From NCBI GenBank assembly GCA_963704855.1, contig CAVPHY010000028.1, forward strand, positions 496,001-560,000: a stretch of 64,000 bases of DNA, given 5' to 3'. This document shows, piece by piece, positions 1 to 9,454 of this stretch. The position numbers were made by a program, and so were the translations under genes. The notes beneath the pieces were generated by a model. The model saw only the letters and a list, made by a program, of their open reading frames with translations. It did no database searches and was not told where the DNA came from. The first letter of the stretch is position 1. Each line of letters opens with the position of its first letter. The stretch is from SZUA-36 sp963704855 (lineage in GTDB: Bacteria; Pseudomonadota; Gammaproteobacteria; Xanthomonadales; SZUA-36).

Positions 1-71
1 ATGGGAATGGCTAAAACCTTTTTGACATAAGGGTTTCATCGGATTCAGTGTTACTGTATGTTACCGAGGAT

Positions 72-147
72 TGGCGCTCCCTACGAGAATCGAACTCGTG
101 TTTCAGCCTTGAGAGGGCCGCGTCCTGGACCGCTAGACGAAGGGAGC
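72..147 (-). tRNA. tRNA-Glu (anticodon CTC)
   Basis: Read on the minus strand, the sequence folds into a full 76-nt cloverleaf. It has a 7-bp acceptor stem (GCTCCCT with AGGGAGC), discriminator G, an encoded CCA end, a T-arm with TTCGATT, and an anticodon loop CTCTCAA giving anticodon CTC, which reads GAG. The body closely resembles other bacterial tRNA-Glu genes (5' part TTCGTCTAGCGG). Many gammaproteobacteria decode both Glu codons with a TTC isoacceptor, so this is probably an accessory second Glu tRNA. It is divergent from pcnB. Confidence 0.93.
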
Positions 148-176
148 GTTTAGCTGTTCTTGCAACAGGGTGGTCA

Positions 177-205
177 TGTTAAACTACCGAGATCATTCCG
201 TTCAA
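177..205 (-). promoter_or_regulatory. Candidate sigma70 promoter for tRNA-Glu
   Basis: On the minus strand a TTGAAC -35-like hexamer (200–205) is followed by a 17-bp spacer and TTAACA (177–182), which lies about 30 nt before the tRNA 5' end. The -35 and the spacing are good and the -10 is weak. It is proposed from position and spacing only. Confidence 0.35.
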
Positions 206-257
206 CCATGAAACGTGGTTGAGCCAGTAAATATTTTATAGTTTTTGGGAATTCATC

Positions 258-1472
258 ATTACTAAGCACATTGTTATTCGTTTCGCTGATCATGGTATCG
301 CGTTTCAGCAGCTTTGCCCGCACGCCACCGAAGTCGTTCGCCGTTTGCAGGAAGAAGGCTATGAGGCCTATATCGTGGGTGGCAGCGTACGTGATCTTTT
401 AATGGGAAAGGTGCCCAAGGATTTCGACGTGGCGACCGATGCGATACCGGAGGAGGTCAAGACGGTATTTCCGCGCGCCCGCATTATCGGACGCCGTTTC
501 CGTCTGGTACACGTGCGCATGGGTGGATCCCTTATCGAGGTTGCGACATTCCGTGGCCCCCAGGTCAATGATGACGACGATCATACGCATGAGAACGGGC
601 GCATCCTGAGGGACAACGTCTGGGGCACGCTTGAAGAAGATGCCATACGCCGCGATTTCACCATGAATGCGCTGTTTCTGGACCCCGTCAGTGGTGATAT
701 CCAGGATTTTGTCGGTGGTTACAGGGATCTCATGGAACGCAGGTTAAGATTGATCGGTGACGCCCAAACCCGTTACCGGGAAGATCCGGTGCGACTGCTG
801 CGTGCTGCGCGTTTTGTTGCAAAGCTGGGTGTTGAGCTCGGAGACGAGACGGCGAAGTATGTCAATGAGTTGGCACCGCTGCTGAAGGATATTCCACCGG
901 CGCGTTTGTTCGAAGAAGTCTGCAAGTTGTTCATGAACGGGCATGCCTCCAGGACCATGCAGGCGCTGCAGCGGTTCCAGTTGACCCGCGCCCTGTTTCC
1001 GGTGATGAAAGGTGAAGGCAAGCCAGGCCAGGCCAAAGTGGGCGTGTTGCTGGAATCAGCTCTGAAAAACACGGATGAGAGGGTTGTCAACGACAGACCG
1101 GTGACACCTGCTTTCCTGTTTGCCGCCTTGTTCTGGCAGCCGGTGCGGGCGAGAGCGGATGTTTTGCAGGCGGGTGGGATGCAGGAGCACGTGGCGCTGG
1201 GACAGGCTGCGGATGAAGTGATGTCGGAGCAGGTCAAAAGAACCGCAGTGCCACGTCGCTTCAGTGTCATTACACGTCAGATCTGGACCATGCAACCACG
1301 TTTTGCCAATACCCGCGGAAGGCGCGCAAAGAGCCTGCTGGGTGAGCGCCGCTTCCGGGCAGCCTATGATTTTCTGCTGCTAAGGGCCGAGGAGGATGAA
1401 TCGCTCAAGGACCTGTGTGACCACTGGACAGAGGCGCAAAAAGGCGCGAAATTGAATACGGGCGCAGGATGA
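258..1472 (+). CDS. pcnB: Poly(A) polymerase I (probable AUU start)
   Basis: PcnB adds 3' poly(A) tails to RNAs and so promotes their decay. The nucleotidyltransferase core is clear: a VGGSVRDLLMG motif, then PKDFDVATDA with the catalytic Asp pair, then RRFRLVHV and RRDFTMNAL, and a C-terminal helical region ending near the RFRAAYDFLLLR block. No ATG or GTG lies in frame upstream of the conserved core. The first canonical start, a TTG at 345, would remove a stretch that still aligns with family N-termini (VIRFADHGIA resembles the E. coli VIPREQHAIS region). An ATT at 258 sits 7 nt after GGGA (247–250). E. coli pcnB is known to use an inefficient AUU start, so I place the start at 258 (404 aa). 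A frame change near the 3' end probably displaces the Arg-rich tail (see 1469–1543). Confidence 0.88.
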   Translation: MTKHIVIRFADHGIAFQQLCPHATEVVRRLQEEGYEAYIVGGSVRDLLMGKVPKDFDVATDAIPEEVKTVFPRARIIGRRFRLVHVRMGGSLIEVATFRGPQVNDDDDHTHENGRILRDNVWGTLEEDAIRRDFTMNALFLDPVSGDIQDFVGGYRDLMERRLRLIGDAQTRYREDPVRLLRAARFVAKLGVELGDETAKYVNELAPLLKDIPPARLFEEVCKLFMNGHASRTMQALQRFQLTRALFPVMKGEGKPGQAKVGVLLESALKNTDERVVNDRPVTPAFLFAALFWQPVRARADVLQAGGMQEHVALGQAADEVMSEQVKRTAVPRRFSVITRQIWTMQPRFANTRGRRAKSLLGERRFRAAYDFLLLRAEEDESLKDLCDHWTEAQKGAKLNTGAG

Positions 1473-1543
1473 ACGCTCAAACAAGGACAGGCGGCCCTCC
1501 CCGTCGCCGCCGCCGTCGCCGCCCGTCGGCCGCCAAAAACTGA
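1469..1543 (+). other. Arg-rich 24-codon frame, probably the displaced PcnB C-terminus
   Basis: A 24-codon frame overlaps the pcnB stop as ATGA and encodes a basic peptide with seven consecutive Arg (PPRRRRRRRPS). Enterobacterial PcnB ends in a similar Arg/Pro-rich tail. One missing base in the A-run at 1438–1442 would join pcnB smoothly to this frame with no stop codon. The alternative is a real, translationally coupled micropeptide. Because other genes in this window show single-base frame changes, I favour a displaced tail. Confidence 0.55.
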
Positions 1544-1570
1544 TGAACAGTGGTTTTATAGGTTAATAGG

Positions 1571-2065
1571 ATGAAGGCGTGGCTGGGTCTTGGCAGTAAT
1601 CTGCAACAACCCGCGGCACAGATCGGGGAAGCATTGGCCAGGTTGGCAAAGGCCGATGGGATCAGGATACTAAAAACGTCCAGCCTGTACCGCACACCGC
1701 CCTGGGGTGATGAAAACCAGGACGATTTTATCAATGCCGTTGTATGGATTGAGACCAGCCTGGATGCCATCACGTTGTTACGGGCACTGCAATCGATAGA
1801 AAACGCAATGGGCCGGCAACGAAGTGGACATCGTTGGGGGCCCAGGCTTATCGATATTGATCTGTTGCTATATGGCGATCGGCAGTCTCAATCGGAGGAA
1901 CTGGAGTTGCCCCACCCGCGAATGCACGAAAGGGCATTTGTCTTAATGCCGCTTTGCGAACTGGATGCAGCGACCGAAATTCCAGGTCATGGCCCGGCGG
2001 GAGTGCTGTTACAAAAGCTCGATTGCCATGGTATTTTTCGCTTGAAAAACGGGGTGCCGGATTGA
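1571..2065 (+). CDS. folK: 2-amino-4-hydroxy-6-hydroxymethyldihydropteridine pyrophosphokinase
   Basis: FolK transfers pyrophosphate from ATP to 6-hydroxymethyl-7,8-dihydropterin in folate synthesis. The 164-aa protein has normal family length and shows the N-terminal LGLGSNLQ motif, the central RTPPWGDENQDDFINAV region, and the signature RWGPRLIDIDLLLYGD, followed by LPHPRMHERAFVL. An AGG-containing ribosome-binding site (1558–1562) lies 8 nt before the ATG. It follows pcnB, as in many gammaproteobacteria. The usual next genes panB and panC are absent; a strong terminator follows instead. Confidence 0.96.
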   Translation: MKAWLGLGSNLQQPAAQIGEALARLAKADGIRILKTSSLYRTPPWGDENQDDFINAVVWIETSLDAITLLRALQSIENAMGRQRSGHRWGPRLIDIDLLLYGDRQSQSEELELPHPRMHERAFVLMPLCELDAATEIPGHGPAGVLLQKLDCHGIFRLKNGVPD

Positions 2066-2486
2066 CATGTACCGTGCAACTGGAAAGGTGATTAAAGCGG
2101 CCACTTGCAGCCCAAATAAAAAGATGACGGATTTGTTGTTTTTTTGTCCAGAAAAGGTTGCAATTGTCGGTGTTAGTGGTATTATTACAACCAATCTTGG
2201 TAAGACTGCAACACGAACCAAGGTCACAGGGCGCAAAAAGACGGATACATCACTCCAAAATATGCCCTTCTCCCTAACCGGAGAAGGGCATTTTTTTTGG
2301 CCTCAATATTTTCTGTGTTTACTGATAAAATAACAATATAATCAATATCTTATGTATTATTAATCTCACTTGTTCGGGGCGGTTACGGCAGCAGCGCGCT
2401 TGATCTAAGGGCGGAATCAGCGGTTTCAGAACCCGGGTTGTTTTCAGGCAAATTAAATAGATCAACTGAAGGTGTAAAACCACAAC
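2066..2486. other. Intergenic region between folK and pgi
   Basis: This stretch of about 420 bases has no convincing gene. An 88-codon frame at 2067–2333 reads through the terminator hairpin and has no recognisable motif. The region contains the folK-side terminator (2262–2298) and an AT-rich stretch (about 2320–2365) that could hold the pgi promoter, but I could not identify a convincing -35/-10 pair. Confidence 0.6.
2262..2298 (+). terminator. Rho-independent terminator after folK
   Basis: A perfect 12-bp stem (2262–2273 with 2280–2291) with a 6-nt loop (CTAACC) is followed directly by eight T residues. It is a textbook intrinsic terminator on the plus strand and marks the end of the pcnB–folK transcript. 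Confidence 0.93.
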
Positions 2487-4058
2487 ATGAATCAGAATTT
2501 TCGGCATACGTTGCAAAAATACAACATTAATCCTACATCAAATACCCTTATCGGCGCATTTGGGTGAGCCGGACCGCTTTAAGAAGTTCACTGCAAATGC
2601 CGGTGATCTGCTGCTGGATTTTTCCCGGACGGGTTTGGATCAGTCATCCCTGCAAAAATTGCTGAAGCTGGCTGATGAAAGTGGCGTGGAAGAGGCGCGC
2701 AAGCGGCTTTTTGCCGGTGAGGATATAAACTTCACCGAAAAGCGGCCGGCCCTGCATATGGCCATGCGCAGTGATGAGGTGCTTGCCGGTCTCGAAGCAG
2801 ACACCGTTGCTCGAGTCATTGAAACCCGCCTGCGTATGTTGCGCTTTGCATCCGCCTTTGCGGCCGGGCATTTGCCTGGCCAGCCTGAGCAGGCGGTGCG
2901 GCATATCATGCATATCGGTATCGGCGGTTCGGTACTGGGCCCGAGGCTGCTGATCGAGGCCCTGGGAAAGAACGCCTCTCCACAGGTGCATTTTCTTTCT
3001 TCGGTCGATGCCCACCTGCGTAAACGTTTATTGGCCAGCCTGGACCCAGCCGAAACCGCCGTCATCATCGCCACGAAGAGTTTTACCACCGGTGAAACAC
3101 TGCTGCATGGCCGCAGGGTGCTGGACTGGATGGTGAGCGCGATGGGGCGCGAGGCCGCGCTTCAGCGCGTATTTGCGGTCAGCGGCAACCAGCAGGCAGT
3201 CGATGCCTTTGGGGTATCCCGGAAAAATACCCTGTACCTGCCTGACTGGGTGGGCGGGCGTTATTCAATCTGGTCTGCCGTAAGCCTTTGCGCGGCGGCG
3301 GTGATGGGTGAGGGCGGCTTCAGTGAGTTTTTGCGTGGTGCTGCCGAAATGGACCGGCATTTTCAGAAAGCTCCGCTCGCAAAGCAACCTGCCGGTTTTG
3401 ATGGCGTTGACCGGTATCTGGCACCGCAATATCTGTAATTACCCGGCGCAGGTAGTGGCTCCATATGATTACCGTTTGCGCTCACTTGCTGCCTACCTTC
3501 AGCAGCTGGTGATGGAATCGAATGGCAAATCGGTTGACCGGCAGGGCAAGCGTGTTGACTACGGCACGTCCCCGGTGCTGTTTGGCGAGCCGGGTACCGA
3601 TGCCCAGCATTCATTGTTCCAGATGTTTCACCAGGGCACCGATATCGTGCCGCTGTGTTTCGTCGGTGTCATACACCCGGATCACGAAGACCGGGAGGCG
3701 CATGCAGCCCTGCTGGCCAATATGCTGGCGCAGGCGACCGCCCTTGCCACCGGAACCGCAGGTCTCGGTATGGAAGTAACCGACGTGCACCGGCAAATGC
3801 CGGGTGAGCGGCCATCGGAGATCGTGTTGCTGGACCGTCTCAACCCATTCAGCCTTGGACAGTTACTCGCGCTCTATGAGCACAAGGTATTTGTCGAGAG
3901 CGTGATCTGGGATATCAATCCATTCGATCAGTTCGGTGTTGAGCTCGGTAAGGTCGTGGCGAAAGCTATTCAGCCTGCGCTTGAGGAGTGCATCGGAGCG
4001 TATCCCGGAAAATTATGGTCTTGGTGCCATGCTGGATTACATACGCAGCAGGAAATAA
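2487..4058 (+). CDS. pgi: Glucose-6-phosphate isomerase (frame broken about three times)
   Basis: Pgi interconverts glucose-6-phosphate and fructose-6-phosphate in the cytoplasm. Homology runs through four reading segments: N-terminus from ATG 2487 (RHTLQKYN…TLIGAF), then from about 2560 (GEPDRFKKFTAN…HIGIGGSVLGP…KSFTTGETL…GGRYSIWSAVSL), then from about 3380 (NLPVLMALTGIW…VMESNGKSVDR…GEPGTDAQHS…PFSLGQLLALYEHK…FDQFGVELGK), and a final short frame from about 4012 (LGAMLDYIRSRK) ending at TAA 4058. The breaks fall in or beside short homopolymers (TTTGGG, AAAA), which suggests sequencing indels. The repaired length of about 523 aa is normal. If the breaks are real, the gene is a pseudogene, which seems unlikely given full conservation of each part. 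Confidence 0.9.
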
Positions 4059-4166
4059 CCGGGCCATCAATTCGCATTAATACCCCAACAAGCTTTTTTG
4101 TCCTGTTGGGGTCGGTTATGCTTCGCACTCACAGTTAAACAGACAGGCTGGCCGGCCGGATAAATC

Positions 4167-6777
4167 ATGCATCAAACGCCCTATAACCCATCAGAAATTG
4201 AAGTGCGCGTCCAGACGCGCTGGGATACCAACAAGACTTACGAGGTGACCGAAGATCCCGGTCGTGAGAAGTATTATTGCCTGTCCATGTTGCCGTACCC
4301 ATCCGGCGCCCTGCATATGGGGCATGTGCGTAATTACACCATCGGTGACGTGATCAGCCGCTACCAGCGCATGCTGGGTAAAAATGTCTTGCAGCCGATG
4401 GGCTGGGATGCCTTTGGCCTGCCGGCCGAAAATGCGGCGATCAAGAACAATACCGCACCGGCCAAATGGACCTATGCCAACATCGAGCATATGCGCGGGC
4501 AGTTGAAGCGGCTTGGTTTTGCCTATGACTGGTCGCGCGAGTTCGCCACCTGCACACCGGAGTACTACCGCTGGGAACAACTGATGTTCACCCGGCTTGA
4601 TGGACAAGGGTCTTGCCTATCGCAAGGATTCCGAAGTGAACTGGGATCCGGTTGACCAGACGGTGCTGGCCAATGAGCAGGTCATCGACGGTCGTGGCTG
4701 GCGTTCAGGCGCACTGGTTGAACGCCGCAACATTCCACAATGGTTCCTGCGTATCACCGATTACGCGGATGAGCTGCTGGATGGCCTGGACCAGCTCGAG
4801 CAATGGCCGGAAGCGGTCAAAACCATGCAGCGCAACTGGATCGGGCGTTCCGAGGGCGCCGAATTTGCGATGTCCGTTTGCGACTCGCAGGGTGGCATAG
4901 AACCTGGCGCGGCAAGCGTGAGCGTATTTACCACGCGCCCCGATACGGCCTTCGGCATGACCTATGCGGTGCTCGCACCCGAACACCCGCTGGTGACGCA
5001 GGTGACCACCGATGCCCAGCGGCAACAGGTTGAAGAGTTTATCGAATCGATCCGGCAGACCAGCGAAGCCGATCGCACCTCGGCGGAAGGCGCCCTCGAT
5101 AAACGCGGTGTCAATACCGGGGCCTATCTGTTCAACCCCTTTACCGCCAAAGCAGTGCCGTTGTACATCGCCGATTATGTACTGATGGGTTATGGCACCG
5201 GTGCGATTATGGCCGTGCCCGGCCAGGATCAGCGTGACTGGGATTTTGCCAGGGCCCACGGCTTGCCGATCGTGCGAACCGTCAAGACACCGGAAGATTG
5301 GGAAGGTGAGGCCTATACCGAAGACGGAGTCGCAATTAACAGCGATTGGCTGGATGGCCTGGGTGTAGCCGAAGCCAAGGAAAAGGCCATAACATGGCTG
5401 GAAACCGAGGGTGTGGGCGAGCGCAAGGTCAATTTCCGGCTGCGTGATTGGGGTGTCAGCCGGCAGCGTTACTGGGGTTGCCCCATCCCGGTCATCTATT
5501 GTGCAGATTGTGGCGCGGTGCCGGTGCCGGAAGACCAGCTACCGGTGGTATTACCTGAAGATGTCACGTTCATGGGTGTGCAGTCGCCGATCAAGGCAGA
5601 CCCCGAGTGGCGCAAAACCAGCTGCCCGAAGTGCGGCAGCGCAGCCGAGCGTGAAACCGATACATTTGACACCTTCATGGAGTCTTCCTGGTACTTCGCA
5701 AGATATTGCTCACCGGGCGCCAACAGCATGGTCGATGAACGGGCCAATTACTGGCTGCCGGTGGACCAGTACATCGGAGGTATCGAGCACGCGATTCTGC
5801 ACCTGATGTATTTCCGTTTCTATAACAAGCTGATGCGGGATGCCGGTATGCTCGAGGCGGACGAACCCGCCACGCGCCTGCTTTGCCAGGGTATGGTCGT
5901 GGCGGAAACGTTCCGCCGTGATGCTGCTGATGGCGGCACAACCTGGATCAACCCGGCTGACGTCGAAGTCAAGCGGGATGATAAAGGCAAGATGACCGGC
6001 GCATTCCTGGTCTCAGACGGTTCGCCGGTGGAGATCGGTGCCGTCGAAAAAATGTCCAAGTCCAAGAACAACGGTGTCGACCCGGTCCACCTGGTAGAGC
6101 GCTACGGTGCGGATACGGTGCGCTTGTTCTCGATGTTTGCCTCCCCGCCTGACCAGTCGCTCGAGTGGTCGGACTCGGGCGTCGAAGGCGCATTCCGTTT
6201 TTTACGCCGCCTGTGGTTCATGAGTACCGCGCATATCGTTGCGGGCCCGGTTGAGGCATTGAACCCGCGCGAATTGAACGCGGAGCAAAAAACAATCCGC
6301 CTTTACGTGCACGACACCATCGCCAAGGTGAGCGACGATATCGGCCGCCGGCAGACCTTCAATACCGCCATTGCCGCGGTCATGGAGCTGACCAATCACC
6401 TCGGCCGCTTCGAAGACCGCAGCCCGCAGGGGCGTGCCGTGCTGGATGAAGCCTGGAGGGCCGTGCTACGCTTGATGGCCCCGATCACCCCGCATATCTG
6501 TGAAACCCTGTGGGAAATGATAGGTGAAGCAGGCAGCGTGGTCAGCGCGCCATGGCCGGAAGTTGACGAGACCGCCCGTGTGCGTGACCAGATTACGCTG
6601 GTGGTCCAGGTCAACGGCAAATTGCGTGCGCGTATAGAGGTTGCGCCCGGTTGTGATCAGGAGCAGGCCATGGCCGGTGCAAGGGCTGATGACAACGTCA
6701 CGCGGCATACCGAGGGTAAAAGTATCCGCAAGGTCATTTATATTCCGGACCGTTTGTTGAATATCGTGGTCGCTTAA
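4167..6777 (+). CDS. leuS: Leucyl-tRNA synthetase (one frame break)
   Basis: LeuS charges tRNA-Leu. This class I synthetase shows the HIGH-type motif PYPSGALHMGHVRNY, the CP1 editing domain (MTYAVLAPEHPLV, GTGAIMAVPGQDQRDWDFA), the RQRYWGCPIP block, zinc-knuckle-like Cys pairs (CADCG, CPKCG), and the KMSKS loop in EKMSKSKNNGVDP. One extra base near 4585–4600 separates the first 140 or so codons from the rest; the repaired sequence reads FTRLMDKGLAYRKDSEVNW. Repaired length is about 869 aa, normal for the family. lptE and holA follow, as in E. coli and relatives. Confidence 0.95.
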
Positions 6778-6789
6778 CAGGCTCAAAAA

Positions 6790-7284
6790 ATGATGAAATT
6801 AATCCGTCTGCTTTGTTTAATGTCCGTCCTGGCGTTACTCAACGCCTGCGGCTTTCACTTGCAATCGCCGCCTGAATTACCGCCGGAAATGCAACGAACC
6901 AGGCTGGAAATCCAGGATCCCTACAGCCAGTTTGCAAGACGCCTGGGCGCCCGCCTGGAGCAGAGCGGGGTCGATGTCGTAACATCAAGTGAAGGCGCTG
7001 CCGTGCTCGAGGTTCCCGTCAACATGGCGCGCAAGGAAATCCAGTCCATAGGCGATAACGCCCGTGTACAGGAGTTCCTGGTTCGTCACACTGTCCAATT
7101 CCGCCTGCTGGCCAGTGACGGGACCGAGCTGGTCCCGCTTCAGACATTTGAGCAGAGCCGGATTTACAGCTTTAACGAACAGGACATACTCTCGGCCGAA
7201 CGCGAAGATGAGTTCTTGAGAAACGACCTGGCCGACAGCCTCGCCCGCATGGTTGTCCGGCGTCTGGGCACCTTCGAGAAATAG
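6790..7284 (+). CDS. lptE: LPS-assembly lipoprotein LptE
   Basis: LptE plugs the outer-membrane LptD barrel and helps insert lipopolysaccharide. The 164-aa protein starts with a lipoprotein signal peptide ending in a lipobox (LLNAC at about residues 17–21), followed by CGFHLQSPPELPPEM, typical of the family. It lies 12 nt after leuS and just before holA, the conserved leuS–lptE–holA order. An alternative ATG one codon downstream is equally possible. Confidence 0.93.
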   Translation: MMKLIRLLCLMSVLALLNACGFHLQSPPELPPEMQRTRLEIQDPYSQFARRLGARLEQSGVDVVTSSEGAAVLEVPVNMARKEIQSIGDNARVQEFLVRHTVQFRLLASDGTELVPLQTFEQSRIYSFNEQDILSAEREDEFLRNDLADSLARMVVRRLGTFEK

Positions 7285-7296
7285 CAGCGATGCAAG

Positions 7297-8295
7297 ATGC
7301 AGCTTAAGGTAGATCAACTGGCCGACAGTCTGAAACGCGGCCTGGCGCCGATTTACCTGGTCGGCGGAGATGAACCGCTCCTGTTGCTGGAATGCTGCGA
7401 CCAGATCAGGGAAGCGGCCAGGGAGCTGGGTTTCATCGAGCGTGAACTGCTGCAGGTCGAAGCCGGCTTTGACTGGTCGTCGTTACAGCAGGCCGCTGCA
7501 CCCTCGTTATTTGCCACCCGGAAAATTATCGATCTGCGCCTGCGCACCGGCAAGCCCGGCCAGGAGGGTGGGCGGGTGTTGACCGAATGGGCGCAAGCGC
7601 CCAATCCGGATATGCTGTTGCTGGTCAGTTGTGAGCAATGGGATAAGGGTTCACGTACTTCAAAGTGGGCCGCAAGCCTGACAAAAGCCGGCCATCGTAT
7701 CGATATCTGGCCCATCAGTGCGCAAGATCTGCCACGCTGGCTGGAACAGCGGATGCTCAGGCACGGTATGCAGCCGGATCCAGAAGTGCTGCGCATACTC
7801 GCTGACAGGCTCGAGGGCAACCTGCTGGCCGCCCGCCAGGAGATCGATCGACTGGCGCTGATCAGGGGAGCAGGCAGGGTCACGGTGGATGATGTGATGA
7901 AGGTCGTGGCCGACAGCAGCCGCTTCGACGCGTTTACCCTGGCGGAGCATATGCTGACTGGAAACCTGCGTGAAGGTTTACGGGTAGCGGCGGGCCTGAG
8001 ACGCATGGATACCCCGATTCCGATGTTGCTGGGAGCCCTGTTACGGGAGCTTAAAATCACCGAAGCCTACCGGCTGGCCGTGCGCGGCGGCGAGCAGGAA
8101 TCCATGGTATTCAGACGCTTGAATGTCTGGCAAAACCGCCAACATACGGTACGGATTGCGGGCAGACGCCTGGACACGCTTAAACTGTTCGGTGCCTTCA
8201 AGATGCTGTCGCTGATCGACCGGCAAAGCAAGGGCAGGGCCGCGGGCGACCCCTGGCAAAGCATTGATACACTGCTGCTTCAGTTGTCCGCCTGA
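7297..8295 (+). CDS. holA: DNA polymerase III delta subunit
   Basis: HolA is the wrench of the clamp loader that opens the beta sliding clamp. The 332-aa product has typical features: an N-terminal LAPIYLVGGDEPLLLLE segment, RKIIDLRLRTGKPG, a middle domain with DRLEGNLLAARQEIDRLAL, and a C-terminal collar domain. Length matches the family. It follows lptE by 12 nt and precedes nadD, consistent with one operon. Confidence 0.94.
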   Translation: MQLKVDQLADSLKRGLAPIYLVGGDEPLLLLECCDQIREAARELGFIERELLQVEAGFDWSSLQQAAAPSLFATRKIIDLRLRTGKPGQEGGRVLTEWAQAPNPDMLLLVSCEQWDKGSRTSKWAASLTKAGHRIDIWPISAQDLPRWLEQRMLRHGMQPDPEVLRILADRLEGNLLAARQEIDRLALIRGAGRVTVDDVMKVVADSSRFDAFTLAEHMLTGNLREGLRVAAGLRRMDTPIPMLLGALLRELKITEAYRLAVRGGEQESMVFRRLNVWQNRQHTVRIAGRRLDTLKLFGAFKMLSLIDRQSKGRAAGDPWQSIDTLLLQLSA

Positions 8296-8317
8296 CAAAG
8301 GTTGCCAGGTTGCCTGA

Positions 8318-8980
8318 ATGACCCGTGAAGAACACGCTTCAGACGAACCGATAGCCCTGTTGGGCGGTACATTTGACCCGGTTCATTACGGCCACCTGCG
8401 GTGCGCTGATGAGGCGCGGCAGAAGCTGGGTCTGGAATGCCTTTACCTGCTGCCGGCAGGTTCGCCTCCACACCGGGGCGTACCGCAGGCCACTCCACAA
8501 CAGAGGCTCGACATGCTGCAGTTGGCGCACCGGGAGTTTCCGCTGCTGCGGGTGGATGATCGCGAAACGCGGCGCGATGGGCCTTCGTATATGGTCGACA
8601 CATTACGGGAGTTGCGTAGTGAGTATGGAGGCCGGTCATTATCTATGCTGATCGGGCAGGATGCCGCCAACCAATTGCACAGCTGGCATAAATGGCAAAC
8701 CCTGTTCGAACTCGCCAACATCGTCGTCCTGACAAGACCGGGTGCGCATACGCAATACACCAGCGAACTGGCAGAACAGATACTGCCCCGCCTGGTTCCC
8801 GGTGTGCGTGATCTGCACGATTCCGTTGCCGGTGCAGTGCTTTACCTCGAGGTTGAGGCTATCGATATCTCGGCATCAAAAATCAAAAGCTTACTTGGCT
8901 CCGGGCGTTCACCCCGTTTGATGCTGCCAGCTGCAGTTTTGCAATATATTCGCGATAAACGCCTCTATTTAACTGATTGA
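8318..8980 (+). CDS. nadD: Nicotinate-nucleotide adenylyltransferase
   Basis: NadD adenylates nicotinic acid mononucleotide in NAD synthesis. The 220-aa protein has the nucleotidyltransferase signature GGTFDPVHYGHLR near the N-terminus, SPPHRGVPQAT, a DNA-encoded LIGQDAANQLHSWHKW block and the C-terminal ISASKIKSLLGSG motif (equivalent of ISSTxIR). It sits between holA and rsfS as in most gammaproteobacteria. Confidence 0.95.
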   Translation: MTREEHASDEPIALLGGTFDPVHYGHLRCADEARQKLGLECLYLLPAGSPPHRGVPQATPQQRLDMLQLAHREFPLLRVDDRETRRDGPSYMVDTLRELRSEYGGRSLSMLIGQDAANQLHSWHKWQTLFELANIVVLTRPGAHTQYTSELAEQILPRLVPGVRDLHDSVAGAVLYLEVEAIDISASKIKSLLGSGRSPRLMLPAAVLQYIRDKRLYLTD

Positions 8981-9065
8981 TCAACAAAGCAATCCCATGC
9001 ATTGCTTTACGCGACCGGCTACGGCAGTTAAAATTACATGACTTTTTAAAGGTAATGTCATTATT

Positions 9066-9449
9066 TTGAATATACAGACCACCCGTGACGCATTAACCAC
9101 CGACCAGTTACAAGAACTCGTTGTTTCCTCACTAGAAGACTTCAAGGCTAACGATATCCTCGTGATAGACGTTGCAGGGCGGAGCCCCTTGACCGAGCGC
9201 CTGGTCATCGCATCCGGTAGTTCGACACGGCATGTGAAATCCATGGCGGAAAACCTCATCGTCAAGGCCAAGGAAATGGGCTGTCCACCTCTGGGTGTGG
9301 AAGGTGCACGTGAAGGCGAGTGGGTTCTTGTCGACCTGAATGACGTTATCGTTCACCTGATGCTGCCCCAGACGAGGGCTTTTTATAACCTTGAGAAACT
9401 CTGGGAAGCCAGTGCCAGCCGTCGCAGCGGTGTAAGTAGCTCCGCCTAG
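9066..9449 (+). CDS. rsfS: Ribosome silencing factor RsfS
   Basis: RsfS binds ribosomal protein uL14 and blocks subunit joining in poor growth conditions. The 127-aa product shows the family core: LEDFKANDILVIDVAG, DRLVIASG-like TERLVIASGSSTRHV, GVEGAREGEWVLVDLNDVIVHLM and TRAFYNLEKLW. The start is uncertain. A TTG at 9066 keeps the reading frame, but an ATG at 9055 lies close to AAAGG (9048–9052) and would be in frame if one T were missing from the TTTT run at 9064–9067. The core is intact either way. Confidence 0.9.
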   Translation: MNIQTTRDALTTDQLQELVVSSLEDFKANDILVIDVAGRSPLTERLVIASGSSTRHVKSMAENLIVKAKEMGCPPLGVEGAREGEWVLVDLNDVIVHLMLPQTRAFYNLEKLWEASASRRSGVSSSA

Positions 9450-9454
9450 CCCCG

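Noticed and set aside
2067..2333. 88-codon frame after folK
   Set aside because: It runs through the strong terminator hairpin and T-run, has no ribosome-binding site or motif, and is a poor coding candidate.
4082..4112. Hairpin after pgi (ACCCCAACA with TGTTGGGGT)
   Set aside because: The 9-bp stem is perfect, but the T-run lies in the loop and none follows the stem, so I do not call it an intrinsic terminator.
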